Shown here: positions 1-10,200 of the stretch, in pieces
How positions within the stretch are numbered: the stretch's first letter is position 1
Layout: each line of letters starts with the position of its first letter
From: Verrucomicrobiaceae bacterium
GTDB lineage: Bacteria; Verrucomicrobiota; Verrucomicrobiia; Verrucomicrobiales; DEV007
NCBI GenBank assembly: GCA_024229495.1
Contig: JAAESJ010000522.1
Coordinates: forward strand, 1-64,000
Reading direction: 5' to 3'
DNA length: 64,000 nucleotides
Translations under genes and position numbers: made by a program
Notes under the pieces: generated by a model
What the model was told of the DNA's origin: nothing
The model's input: only the letters and a program-made list of their open reading frames with translations
Database searches by the model: none

Positions 1-42
1 CTTAACACCCCCCCTACAGAAAATTCCAAGAACCACGGTGAT

Positions 43-594
43 ATGACTGACCGATTGCGAGGCTCCGCTTCCGATAAGGCATTCTCCCTGGTCGAGTTGC
101 TCCTTGTCCTGGCTATAATCTCGATCATGGCAGCCTTGGTCATTAATTCATTTTCCAATGCGGCGCAGGATTCGCGCAATGTAATGGCGCGGCAGCAGCA
201 AGCCACCCTGCAGTCTGCAATCAACAATTGGATTTCCGGGCAGGTTGGTGGCTTTGAGTCTCCGGATCCCAATAATCCTTTACGGCGATATGAACGTACT
301 GTCGGCTATGTCCGCAATAAATATAATTATGCGGGCGATTACTGGACTGACAGTCCAACTAGTCCCCGTGCCTCGCGTAGTAACAGGGGTGTCATTGGCC
401 GGTTGGAACTCATTAAGGATTACCTTGATGATGATACCTATCGCCACCTGAGTGATTCTTCACCGGTTGCGGATTTCAATAGGATACAGAGCGGAGCTAT
501 GGCCAAGACGGGGCAGTATATTGAGCTTTCAGTCTGGAGCCCCCCAGGTGCGGGGAAGCGCAGTCCATATCCCAAGGTTGAACTTTATCCCTAG
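43..594 (+). CDS. Type II secretion/type IV pilus-like pseudopilin
   Basis: This is a 183-residue pseudopilin. The N-terminus carries a class III prepilin signal: a short basic leader, cleavage expected between A13 and F14, the conserved Glu at mature position 5 (E18), and a hydrophobic helix to about residue 40. Ala rather than the usual Gly precedes the cleavage site. The C-terminal part has no recognisable fold signature. It would be processed by a prepilin peptidase, methylated, and assembled into a short periplasmic pilus. Two more pseudopilins and a GspE-type ATPase follow on the same strand, so it is probably an early gene of one operon that may begin before this window. Minor pseudopilin or pilin cannot be told apart from sequence alone. 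Confidence 0.85.
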   Translation: MTDRLRGSASDKAFSLVELLLVLAIISIMAALVINSFSNAAQDSRNVMARQQQATLQSAINNWISGQVGGFESPDPNNPLRRYERTVGYVRNKYNYAGDYWTDSPTSPRASRSNRGVIGRLELIKDYLDDDTYRHLSDSSPVADFNRIQSGAMAKTGQYIELSVWSPPGAGKRSPYPKVELYP

Positions 595-659
595 AACTTT
601 TGCCACAGAGATCCCCCTCCTTTTTTAACGGTAGCAAGATATTTGATTAGAGAACAAAG

Positions 660-1043
660 ATGAAACACACACAACGTGCATTTTCCCTTGTGGAAGTGTT
701 GGCAGCAGTTGCAATCATTGGAGTGATTACCTTTCTGGCCTTGCCGAATATTATCGCGGTAAAGCAGGATAGTGAGACTAATCTGGCAATTTCCCGTGCT
801 GAGGCAATGAACCTCGCCATGGTCAGCTATATTCAGTCTTATGGCAGGACGAACGCGACGAGCACATGGGATGCGCAAGTCAGTGACCAGATGCGATATT
901 CATTATTGGCCTCATACCTTGCGTTTGCACCGGCCGAGGTCAGTGATTATATGCCAAGCGGGTATTCACTCAGTTTGCCCGTCAGCATAGAAACGTTATC
1001 CAAAATGCCCTTGAATGGTCCGGGAGGAATCATTTTTTACTAG
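660..1043 (+). CDS. Type II secretion/type IV pilus-like pseudopilin
   Basis: A 127-residue protein with a prepilin signal: leader MKHTQRA, cleavage expected between A7 and F8, Glu at mature position 5 (E12), then a hydrophobic helix. It is the second of three consecutive pseudopilins that precede a GspE/PilB-like ATPase. At 127 residues it is short, and the C-terminal domain has no motif I recognise. Spacing of 65 bases from the previous gene fits a shared transcript. The role, as part of a pseudopilus or pilus tip, is inferred from context. Confidence 0.83.
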   Translation: MKHTQRAFSLVEVLAAVAIIGVITFLALPNIIAVKQDSETNLAISRAEAMNLAMVSYIQSYGRTNATSTWDAQVSDQMRYSLLASYLAFAPAEVSDYMPSGYSLSLPVSIETLSKMPLNGPGGIIFY

Positions 1044-1125
1044 GGGGAATACACTTGCGCACACGCCCTGTAAAGGGTGGTGATTAGCGCTAGTATTTCT
1101 TGTTGGTGCAAAAAACACATTAGAC

Positions 1126-1620
1126 ATGTTTGCTGAGCCAAATCCATACCGTAAGAATTGCGGTTTCAGTCTTGTCGAGGTCATCGTGACGGTTACCGTT
1201 CTGGTTGTTATAACATCGATAGCGATTAAGTATTTTGGGGGGACCCTTGATGCATCACGCTCTGTGGTGGCGGAAGATGTAATGACTGTTATCAATAACG
1301 GCTTGAAGAAGCATTCCCAGATCAATTACGAATTCAATCTTTCCGCCGACCATGAAGGAACAGATGACGAGATTGCTATTTTGCGCTCTCTCCAGTGGAG
1401 GGACCCGGTCAACCTGGTTCCGGGCGCTCCCTTTATTCCCGGGAATTGGCAGCCTGTACCAAGTTCCGACATTAAGGAGTATCGCCTGCGGTGGAATGGC
1501 AAGGTGTTCAATGTTATTGAGCCTGGCGCTTCTGGTAGCGGCATAAAGGTGCAGTTTGATGCATCTGACTATGGTTTAAATTACACATTTCCTGATGATT
1601 TTGTCCCGGTGGGAGCTTAG
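1126..1620 (+). CDS. Type II secretion/type IV pilus-like pseudopilin
   Basis: A 164-residue protein with the canonical prepilin motif: G13 before the cleavage site, F14 as first mature residue, E18 at mature position 5, and a hydrophobic helix. The C-terminal domain is polar and of unknown fold. It is the third pseudopilin of this locus and ends 21 bases before the start of the GspE-type ATPase. The tight spacing to the ATPase supports one functional unit. The substrate or adhesive role cannot be read from the sequence. Confidence 0.84.
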   Translation: MFAEPNPYRKNCGFSLVEVIVTVTVLVVITSIAIKYFGGTLDASRSVVAEDVMTVINNGLKKHSQINYEFNLSADHEGTDDEIAILRSLQWRDPVNLVPGAPFIPGNWQPVPSSDIKEYRLRWNGKVFNVIEPGASGSGIKVQFDASDYGLNYTFPDDFVPVGA

Positions 1621-1641
1621 GGTGGCACGCTGCCCGTTCAA

Positions 1642-3837
1642 ATGCTTGATCCAGACAACAAAGGAGCAACAGGAAAAAGCCAACCGGAAGGAATTATTCC
1701 TGCGCGGGATCTCTCTAGGATGCCGGTGGAGGCGGAGCCCGGTGAAGTGACGGCTTCTCAGACATCTTCACCATCAGCTGAGCCTCTCCCTATTGAGCAG
1801 CTTGCCCGTCGCAGCGGGTTACTTCCCGTCAAGTTGCCTCGTTCGGCATGCCCGGTGGATGCTGAGGGAATGCTGAGAAAACTGGGAGGGCAGCCGAGGG
1901 GCGATGAACCTTGGATGCCCGTTGCCACCCTGGGACCACTGTTGATCCTCGGCCACTACAATCCATCTTCAAGAGACACTTGGGGGATTCCGGATTTTCT
2001 TTGCGTCCGCGTCGTTATTGAGAAGGATGTCTACCTTGACATCAGCTCCGACTTACGGGCACGCATGAACTACAAGCCGCTGTCCTCAAGCGGAGCATTG
2101 GAAGGGTTGGCAGAACCACTTCCCAACTCTACGCCGCATTCCATCCTGGATTGGTTTGTGTGTAATTACCCTCTGAGTGAATCGGAAAAGGAGAAATGGG
2201 AGGTGCTGGTATCAGAGAACCAGACGATTGATATTCAGCGTCCCAGTGACTATAAGGGGTTGCCGAGGCACTACGGCATTGCTTTTGTCTACATGCTGAC
2301 ACGGCAGGCCTGCTTTAACCCTGACGAGGCACCCTCGCAGACAAAATTTCCAGACCAGTTACTTGAGAAGCATGAGGTATTTCCGATGTTTGAGGGGGAT
2401 GGGGTATTGTATTTGCTTTCGGAATCACCTTCTGTCCATGCTTTTGAAGATGAGTGGTTGTCTGGAGGGCATGAGTCCATTGAGATTGTTCCAGTCCTTG
2501 CCGATGGTGATGCTATCCGTGCGGCAATTGCCCGTAATCGTGGTAAAGGAGTAAGCAACCAGGCGGCGGTTGAGGTTGGAGAGCTTTATTATTCGGAAGA
2601 TCAGAGCCTCATTGAAATTGATCCTGCTGACATGGCCGCCGTGAACCCCGCCAACCCGAGCACGGCAGCCGAAGATGTCCTGAAATGGATTCTATACCGT
2701 GCGATTACCAGTCGCGGGAGTGACTTGCATGTTGAGAAATATTTCAACACTGCGCGCTTTCGCGCCCGTATTGATGGGGGGTTGAAAGTCATCCATTCAT
2801 GTTCTGAGGAACAGCTGCCGAGATTTATAGCGCTGTTCAAGAATTACTCCAACATGGGACATCAGCATCAGGACCTTCAGGATGCCCGGTTTGGTTTAAA
2901 GATCGGGCAGAAGCGCATTGATGTCAGGGTGTCTGCGGTTCCCTGTCGTAAGGAGAACCAGAAGCTGACGATGCGCTTCCTGGATAAGCAGGATGGTATC
3001 AAGGAGCTCAGTGAGCTGAATCTTTCTGAGCGGCAGTTGGGCATTGTGAACTCATCAATGAAGCGCGATCAGGGTCTAGTGCTGGTTACCGGTCCTACCG
3101 GATCTGGAAAAACGACGACTCTCTACGCGTTTATCAACTCGATCAATGAGGTGGATTTAAATATCCATACTATTGAGGATCCCATTGAATACGAAATTGA
3201 GGGCATTAACCAGACGCAAACTGACGAGTTTCACGGCATTAATTTTGCCACGGGATTGCGTGCTCTTTTGCGTGCAGATCCGGACGTGATCCTTGTTGGC
3301 GAATCCCGGGATGAGGAAACGGCCACCGCTGCCATTAACTCTGCCCTTACCGGTCACCTTGTTTTAACTACGCTGCATGCCAATGATTCACTGCGGGCTG
3401 TTTCGCGTTTGGTCTCGATGGGGGTGGAGCCTTACCTGTTGGCAGATGCGCTGGCCTTGAGTCAGGCTCAACGCTTGGTGAAGCGACTATGTAATTATTG
3501 TAAACGTCCTGTTCCAGCGCCCCGGAAACTTCAGGAATATTTCTATCATAACGGCATTATCACTGCTCCAATGGAGGAGCCAATATTTGATGCCCACGGC
3601 TGTGATGAGTGCAATGGCAATGGTTATCTGGGTAGGGTTGCCTTGATGGAGATGTGCCCGGTTGGGCCAATTTTGGCGGAGATGATATCAAGCTCTACTC
3701 CGATGTCGGAGATGCGCAAGGAGGCAGCCAAAGCGGGTGTCCTTTCTCTGTATCAGGAAGGAATGTTACAGGTCGTGGCAGGCAACACGACGATGGATGA
3801 GATAACCAAGCTCGCGCATTTTGGTGTAATGCAATGA
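1642..3837 (+). CDS. GspE/PilB-family secretion or pilus assembly ATPase
   Basis: A 731-residue cytoplasmic hexameric ATPase that would power pseudopilus or pilus extension. The Walker A motif GPTGSGKTTT is at about residues 484-493. The Asp box, Walker B (DPDVILVGESRD) and His box (LTTLHAND) follow in the usual order. Near the C-terminus are paired cysteines (CNYC and CDECNGNG) that form the zinc-binding loop typical of GspE/PilB. The N-terminal 330 residues are longer and more divergent than in standard GspE, with a Pro/Ser-rich start. Its partners are the three pseudopilins directly upstream. No platform protein or secretin is next to it, so it may share the GspF-type protein near 46 kb or use genes outside the window. 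It is one of three such ATPases here. Confidence 0.9.
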   Translation: MLDPDNKGATGKSQPEGIIPARDLSRMPVEAEPGEVTASQTSSPSAEPLPIEQLARRSGLLPVKLPRSACPVDAEGMLRKLGGQPRGDEPWMPVATLGPLLILGHYNPSSRDTWGIPDFLCVRVVIEKDVYLDISSDLRARMNYKPLSSSGALEGLAEPLPNSTPHSILDWFVCNYPLSESEKEKWEVLVSENQTIDIQRPSDYKGLPRHYGIAFVYMLTRQACFNPDEAPSQTKFPDQLLEKHEVFPMFEGDGVLYLLSESPSVHAFEDEWLSGGHESIEIVPVLADGDAIRAAIARNRGKGVSNQAAVEVGELYYSEDQSLIEIDPADMAAVNPANPSTAAEDVLKWILYRAITSRGSDLHVEKYFNTARFRARIDGGLKVIHSCSEEQLPRFIALFKNYSNMGHQHQDLQDARFGLKIGQKRIDVRVSAVPCRKENQKLTMRFLDKQDGIKELSELNLSERQLGIVNSSMKRDQGLVLVTGPTGSGKTTTLYAFINSINEVDLNIHTIEDPIEYEIEGINQTQTDEFHGINFATGLRALLRADPDVILVGESRDEETATAAINSALTGHLVLTTLHANDSLRAVSRLVSMGVEPYLLADALALSQAQRLVKRLCNYCKRPVPAPRKLQEYFYHNGIITAPMEEPIFDAHGCDECNGNGYLGRVALMEMCPVGPILAEMISSSTPMSEMRKEAAKAGVLSLYQEGMLQVVAGNTTMDEITKLAHFGVMQ

Positions 3838-3890
3838 TTAGCTGATAAAGGCGAGGCATCAAGGATGTTCGCGTTCCAGTTTGTCCGGGT

Positions 3891-4334
3891 TTACGGTCTC
3901 TTGAGCTTAAAGGTACCCTTGTCACCCTTTTCCGAGAGGTATGTCGCCTGAATTGCTGAGAGCGATCCAATGCCGCTGTGTGAGAACTTTCCACCAAGAA
4001 ACCCCAGGTCCTTTTCACCGGAAAATCGCCATTCTTCATTATCACGGTTGACGATGCACTTGATCTTGAAGTTTCCGGTGATAATGCGTGCCCAGGTAGC
4101 CCTGTAATAAAAGGTGTAGGAATCGGGAGAGGATTTGCATATCACGCAGCGCAACTTGCCGGAATGCTTACTGTTGGAGCTTTGCCATGAACCGGTCCAT
4201 AGCCCCTCAATGGATTTGATTTCTGCCTGTTGCTCACTGCCCTTGGAATGATGCCACTGATAATGGAATCCGAAACATCCAGGGAGGCACAGGGTGGCGC
4301 TTAAGATGATGAGAATTCTTTTAATGGAGGGCAT
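3891..4334 (-). CDS. Small predicted lipoprotein of unknown function
   Basis: A 147-residue protein when started at the ATG at 4334. This start gives a clean lipoprotein signal: MPSIKR, a hydrophobic stretch, then the lipobox LPGC with the lipidated Cys at position 20. The frame stays open further upstream, but that extension gives no signal peptide. The mature part has a WTGSW motif and many basic and aromatic residues, which suggests a small beta-rich domain. I do not recognise the family. It is convergent with the pseudopilin/ATPase locus. Confidence 0.6.
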   Translation of the reverse strand: MPSIKRILIILSATLCLPGCFGFHYQWHHSKGSEQQAEIKSIEGLWTGSWQSSNSKHSGKLRCVICKSSPDSYTFYYRATWARIITGNFKIKCIVNRDNEEWRFSGEKDLGFLGGKFSHSGIGSLSAIQATYLSEKGDKGTFKLKRP

Positions 4335-4967
4335 TTGAGGAAAGGCTATTAGCCTTGTGAGCAAGAGAAGTTGAATGATAAATAATATTACAGGCCGTGT
4401 CCGTATCAATCTTGGATAGTGAGGTTCCGGTAATTTTTCAATTCCTGGAAATGGGAAGATGCAGATAAAAACGGGTTGAATGCAACCGGGAGTCCAAGGT
4501 GGTTGCTCAATCAATGCTTAACGCTGCGAACGAAATACTGTATTCCGGTGATATCCACCCCTCGATGTTGTTAGTTATGCAGGTCAATGTATGCCTCATT
4601 ACCCGAGGGGTTCAAGTGACTGTTTGTGATTGATGATAGTTGCGAAGTGCACGCTTCCCTGTTGTATCATTAGCTTGGATGGTTGTTATATTTTGCATAT
4701 AGCTCTTCTCTCATGTCTTGAGAAGGAAGTAACAAAGGGAATTTTTTCAGCTCATAGTTGATCAGTTTCAGTGGAATCGAGAGCTTTTGCTCTCAAGATA
4801 GAAGTTTTGATTTTCACTTTTCCAATGAGTTAAGGATTGCATTGCCAACTCATTGTGGGTTAAGGTTAAACAAGAAGCTTGTAGTTGTATTGGCAATCAG
4901 TATCTAGTGGATTTTTGATCCAAGTTTATTGTGTCGCCGGCTACAGGCTGGCACCTTAAAAATCAAT
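4335..4967. other. AT-rich non-coding stretch with hairpins
   Basis: No convincing gene is seen here. Inverted repeats are visible at 4779-4794 (GAGAGC/GCTCTC around TTTT), at 4823-4855 (nine-base arms CAATGAGTT/AACTCATTG around 15 bases) and at 4936-4952 (GCCGGC/GCTGGC, ending 15 bases before the next start codon). The stretch lies between a leftward lipoprotein gene and a rightward small gene, so it holds both promoters. It may also encode a structured leader or small RNA. Confidence 0.4.
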
Positions 4968-5204
4968 ATGGCAGCAAACGATGATTCTGAAGGAGGGGAG
5001 CCATCTCTGGCAGGGCTTCAAAGTGAACTTGAGGTATTAACTCTGCGCGTTGCAGCTCTGGAGGCAACATTGCAGCACGAACATGATGACCTTTTGCGCC
5101 TTAAAAAGGAAACAAAGGCTGACCACCAAAGGCTAGAGGGACTCACTGATAACGGCGGAGGAACAGGAACACCCTCTTCCCCGGTGACTCCCGTGGGTCT
5201 TTAA
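4968..5204 (+). CDS. Small coiled-coil protein
   Basis: A 78-residue protein beginning MAANDD. I chose the ATG at 4968 over the earlier in-frame start because the extra 13 residues look non-coding. Residues 15-55 form a heptad-like coiled coil rich in Leu and Glu. The tail is Gly/Thr/Pro rich. There is no signal peptide and no known domain. The overall form resembles SlyX-type small coiled-coil proteins, but the similarity is too weak for a name. It is convergent with htpG. Confidence 0.5.
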   Translation: MAANDDSEGGEPSLAGLQSELEVLTLRVAALEATLQHEHDDLLRLKKETKADHQRLEGLTDNGGGTGTPSSPVTPVGL

Positions 5205-5265
5205 TCAACGATTTCTGGAAGAGTGGGAGATTACAGGAAGGGCTTTGTTCCAATCAGCGCCCTGA

Positions 5266-7113
5266 TTATTTTTCCAGGGATTGTTGCATGATTTCGTATA
5301 CCCGACTGACCATGTCTCTTCCTTCCTCAAGCAGACCGGCAGCAAGCAATGCATTGTCTGCGATCTGCTCAGCAACGAGCTTAGCGAATTCGGGTTGGCT
5401 TGTGCGTGCACTGTCAAGGTTCTTGAGGAGTTTGTGGCGCGGGTTTATCTCCAGGTGAACCTCTTTTCCGGAGGAGAACTCCGGATCAACTTGTCGCATC
5501 ATCTGCTTCATTTGCGGACTCATTGATCCTCCTGGGGTAAGCGCTGCCGCAGGGCTGTCCACCAGTCGCTTACTCACATTGACTTCTGCAACACGGTCAC
5601 CAAGGGCATCTTTTATCCATTCACACAGGGCGGATGCCTGGTCGGCATCTACGTCTTGAGCTTCATCGTTGATGTCCGCAAGCTCTATGCCTGATTGAGC
5701 GATGGATACCAGTTGCTTCTCTGCGTAAGAGGGAAGGGCGCCCACAAGATATTCATCAATGGGGTCATACAGAAAAAGGACCTCTATGCCTCTAGCCTTG
5801 AAAGCTTCAACGTAAGGGGCGCTCTCAATAGTTTGGCGATCAGGGGCAACCTGGTAGAAGATTTTATCCTGGTCCTCCTTCATTCGTGTTACGTAGTCAT
5901 CAAGGGTGGCGAATGCACCCGGTTCTTCCACTGAGGACTCAAAGCGGAGCAGTTTAAGTAATTCGTCACGGTTTTCGAGATCGGTGATCACACCCTCCTT
6001 CAGAAAACTTCTGAAGTTTTCATAAAAGGAGCCAAACTGTTCTGCATCTGATTTCGCCTCACGATCCAGGAACTTGATGAAGCGCTTTGTAATCAAGCGG
6101 TTAAGCTTTTGTACGAGAGCGCTATCCTGCATGCTTTCACGTGAGATATTGAGGGGGAGGTCTTCACTGTCGATGACGCCCTTGAGGAACCTGAGCCAGT
6201 CAGGAAGAAGGGATTTGGGAGTTGAGTCAATCAACACTTTGTTGCAATAGAGTGAGACTCCAGGTTCAACTTGTCCGAAGCCCGGACGTTCCGGGTTTTC
6301 CCCGGGGACAAATAGCAGTGAATTAATCATTAACGGAGCATCAGCACTGAAGTGCATACGATACCTTGGTTCATCAAATGCCTTGGCCGTGAACTTGTAG
6401 AATTCCGAATACGCTTCGTCGGAGACGTCCGATTTCGGCTTCATCCAGATCGCCTCCACCGTGTTTACCCTTTCCCCGTCAAGGAGGATGGCGAAGGGTA
6501 CAAAATTCGAATAGTTTTCAAGAATTCCCTTAATTCTGGCGGTCTTGGCGAATTCCTCATGTTCATCCTTAAGCTGGATAACAATTTTTGTGCCTCGCCG
6601 TTCTCCGGAACTGGTGTCGATTTGATAACCGGTTTTTCCGTCACTCTTCCAGCACAGGTGTTCAGAATCCTCGTTCCAGGAGCGAGTATAAACAGTGACA
6701 TCATCGCTGACCATGAAGGCACTGTAGAAACCGACGCCGAACTGGCCAATGATGTTGGTTTCTTTCTGGTCGCTTTTGGAGAGTGCGTTTAGGAAATCCT
6801 TGGAGCCAGAGTGGGCAATGGTTCCGAGGTTGCCAATAAGCTCCTCTCTGGTCATGCCGGTTCCATAGTCAGCGATAGTGATGGTGTTGGCAGTTTCATC
6901 AGTGGTGATGTTGATCTCAAGGTCAAGATCGGGGTCGGCAACAGTTTTCTCAGTGAGCTTGAGATGTCTAAGCTTCTCAAGGGCATCTACTGCGTTTGAA
7001 ACCAGTTCGCGAACGAATATTTCTTTGTCTGTATAGAGCGAGTTAATGACGATATCCAGCAGCTGCTGCACTTCGGCTTGAAACTCATGTTTATCCTCTG
7101 ATTCTTCAGTCAT
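5266..7113 (-). CDS. htpG: Chaperone HtpG (bacterial Hsp90)
   Basis: A 615-residue cytosolic ATP-dependent chaperone, close to the usual 610-650. The start at 7113 gives the typical beginning MTEESEDKHEFQAEV; the frame also runs back to 7206, but that part is not Hsp90-like. GHKL-ATPase motifs are in order: E36 and N40 in the ELVSNAVDAL helix, D82 in DYGTGM, and GQFGVGFYSAF at 124-134. Two positions differ from the commonest consensus: NAVD for NASD, and Tyr for Asn in DNGxGM. It follows the FtsK-like gene by 93 bases on the same strand and may be read from the same transcript. Confidence 0.95.
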   Translation of the reverse strand: MTEESEDKHEFQAEVQQLLDIVINSLYTDKEIFVRELVSNAVDALEKLRHLKLTEKTVADPDLDLEINITTDETANTITIADYGTGMTREELIGNLGTIAHSGSKDFLNALSKSDQKETNIIGQFGVGFYSAFMVSDDVTVYTRSWNEDSEHLCWKSDGKTGYQIDTSSGERRGTKIVIQLKDEHEEFAKTARIKGILENYSNFVPFAILLDGERVNTVEAIWMKPKSDVSDEAYSEFYKFTAKAFDEPRYRMHFSADAPLMINSLLFVPGENPERPGFGQVEPGVSLYCNKVLIDSTPKSLLPDWLRFLKGVIDSEDLPLNISRESMQDSALVQKLNRLITKRFIKFLDREAKSDAEQFGSFYENFRSFLKEGVITDLENRDELLKLLRFESSVEEPGAFATLDDYVTRMKEDQDKIFYQVAPDRQTIESAPYVEAFKARGIEVLFLYDPIDEYLVGALPSYAEKQLVSIAQSGIELADINDEAQDVDADQASALCEWIKDALGDRVAEVNVSKRLVDSPAAALTPGGSMSPQMKQMMRQVDPEFSSGKEVHLEINPRHKLLKNLDSARTSQPEFAKLVAEQIADNALLAAGLLEEGRDMVSRVYEIMQQSLEK

Positions 7114-7206
7114 AACGGCGCGGATTGTATCTGCAGGCCAAGCATTGTCAAAGCATGGGCGCTTACGGGATGCATTTTTTAGATCAGGCGGAGCGTCTGT
7201 GGTCAA

Positions 7207-10200
7207 TTACCGGAGGTGTTTGCAGGCCTCCGAGAGCCATTTCTCTCCCGGCAGGGCATAAGGGCGGAAGGTTTCCAGATACCCTTCATGTTCGTTATAG
7301 AACAGTGCGCGATGCATTCCCAGAGAGGCACCTTTGGATGAGTCTACAAGAGCAGCTGAATCATTTGAGCTCATTTGGAAGAGAATGCGCATTTCGAACT
7401 CACTGAGAGCCTTACGGCTCAGGGTGCGTCCAATGTTATTGTAAGAATCGATGGAGGCAATCAGATGGATTCCAAGCGCGGACCCCTCACAGATGATATC
7501 GTTGAGTTGAAGTGCGGGGTTGCTGTCTTGTGATGAGGCATCAAATGAGTAGGCGAGGTCATCATCATAGCGGAGCTTCTTGAAGCGTTGCAGTCCATTG
7601 ATGAAAACAAATATTGGAGGAAGTTCTCCGGTTGATTGTTCTTCTTCCCGGCGCTTCATCTCGGATGCGACTTCTCCGATCAGTGTGATGATGTCGTGGT
7701 CTTTGTTCGAGCGGACTTCGTGGGGAAGCCCCTCATACATTCCGTCAAGCAGTTCGCGTTCTGGTGATCCAGGCGGGTTGCCGTCAATGACCACAAGTTG
7801 CAACTGTTCTCTATGAACCTGCCCGCAAAGGGCAAGAATAGACGATGCCATGATTGCCGCAGTGGCATCATCACGCTGGCCTACGATGAGCATATGGTTA
7901 CCGCTTTGCCTGTGGAAAACGGCCTCTGTGGGGCCCTTTATGGCATTGGGCGCGCCAAGCCAGACCTTGGGTGAAGTCGGGGATTTCTCTGGTGGGCTGG
8001 AAAGTTCCTCTTCCATCAGGGAATTTTCCCTGATATCTGCCGGGGCATTTCCTTCAAAGACAATGGGGGCTGGTGCCTTGATGTGATGTTTTGCGGAGAG
8101 CTCTGATATCCTATCAAGGAGGGAGTCTCGTTCATCTTCTGGAAGCCATACGGTTTGAAATGGGCTGTTACCCCCGATGGCTCCGGCTGAATCATTGTAA
8201 ATGCCTTCTCCGGGGCGGGTTAGCAGTCTGGGCGCCGGGTTGCTTTCATCCATGATCAGGTAGGCGTCCGCCTCGTTGCATTGCAGGGCAACCCGGATCA
8301 CCATTTGCCCGAGTGTTGCGCGGGCAAGCGAATAAGCTCCGCCTAGGGTTTGCGAGCCAAGCAGGACATGGATTCCGAATGCCCGTCCCTGGCGGACGAT
8401 GCGATCGAGGAGGACCGATGCATTTTGAGCAATACGGTCATCCTCAACAAAAAATTCCTGGAACTCATCGATGATGAGCAGGGTGCGGGGCATAATTCTA
8501 TTCCCCGAGTTTCTATAGGCGGCAAGATCCTGGACGCCGGCTTCGCGGAACAGTTCTCCGCGGCGCTTGAGTTCTTCATCAAGACGCTGCAGGACACTGA
8601 GGCCGAATTCCCTGTCACTCTCAATGGCCACTACTCGGGCATGAGGGAGTTTCTTGCTGCCATAGCATTTGAACTCAACTCCTTTCTTGAAGTCGATCAG
8701 GTAGAACTCGACCTGATCAGGACTGCAGGAAAGGGCGAGGTTAGTAATCATCACGTGGAAGAGCGTCGATTTTCCTGAACCTGTTTTACCCGCGAAGAGA
8801 GCATGCTGTCGGGTGCCTTTACCGATAGCCAGATTTTGCAACTTGGTGGCTCCTGTGCGCCCGATAGGAATGCGCAATTCGTTGGTAGTATCGCCTTGCC
8901 AGAAATCCCCCTCAGCAGGCATGATTTGAGAAAATGGAACTTCAACCCTGTTTGAGTCGCTGCTGGCACTGCCTATTTGATGAACAAATTCCGTGGCAAG
9001 TGCGTCAGGTGGTGGGGGATTGAAGTGAAGGGAGCTTCCCGGAGTAATTTGATCAACAAACTGCAGAGTGCCGTCCTTGCCCTGGGTTATTGAGGTGCTT
9101 GTCTTTCGGATGTCATCTGCAACAAATGCTTCAGGGGTAGGTTGTCGTTTATCCCAATGAATGAGAGTGTAGATACCGCACCGTGCACCGCTTGCCGCAA
9201 TGCTCAGAAGCCCCCGGGTTGCTGCTTCTGAAAAGTTCCCCGGGAAGTCGGCGATAATCAGGAAGTGGTATTTCTCAGCAATGTTCCCTGCCTGTTCGTT
9301 GTAATCGGTGATGGTTTCATATTCATTGCGAAGATACATCTGGATGACTTTTTCCATATGCTCATTGAGTTCCGAGATGCGGGTCTCAATCTGTTCGCGC
9401 TGAGTCCAGATGCGTTCATTGATAATACTGTCTTCGTAATCAGCAAGGTGAGTGATACCTGCAAAGTTTTGCCCAAGTCCTACGGGGTCAAAGATGCTGA
9501 AGTTAAGTTTTCCTGGAGGGGCGACAGAAAGCAGGCGCAGGAGGATATTGTTCATTGCCCCGATGATTTTCGGGTCACTGGATGATTCGGTTTCGAAAAT
9601 AATGGAGCCTGCCTCAGGGAATCGCAGGGCCAGTGGAACTTGAATGGAAGCATCGCCAGGAAGGCTGATCCTGTTGTCACCAGGCAGTCCTCCAGCCAGC
9701 GTTTCCAGGTCTACTTCCAAATGACCAAAGTTTGCGGCGTGGAAAAAATTGGCAGGAGGTTGCCAGTTGGCAATAATGTCAGTGCTCCAGTCAGGGAAGA
9801 CGTTGCTGGTTGTGTCATTATCATCGGAGATTGCCTTGTAAACAGGGGGGACCTCCTGGTTCCATTTGTCCTCCAGGGTCTTCCAGGCCTCCTGATAGGC
9901 CGATTCTGCTGCATCTAATCGGGATTGCTGCTCTTCTTCAGCCTGTTTTTTCTGTTCATTGATGGTGCCTTTGATTTTATCTACGGCCATTTCGTTGGCC
10001 TGCCGTATTCCTGCCATGGCTGACTCAAAGGCATCCGAGTTTTTGTTATTCAGTCGTTCTTGCTGGTGAGCCAGTTTCGTAGGTCTGTCCTGCTCCAGTT
10101 GTTCTGCACTCTCGATATCAGATCCGAGGGTTTTGTTGAGTAGGCTGAGTTCGTCATCGAGGTCTTTTTCAAGTTTCTGGCAACGACTACCTATCCAAGG

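Noticed and set aside
4335-4514. Upstream extension of the small lipoprotein
   Set aside because: It would bury the signal peptide, whereas the start at 4334 gives a clean lipobox.
7114-7206. Longer HtpG start at a TTG
   Set aside because: The added 31 residues do not resemble Hsp90 and touch the stop of the previous gene; MTEESEDKHEF is the usual kind of beginning.
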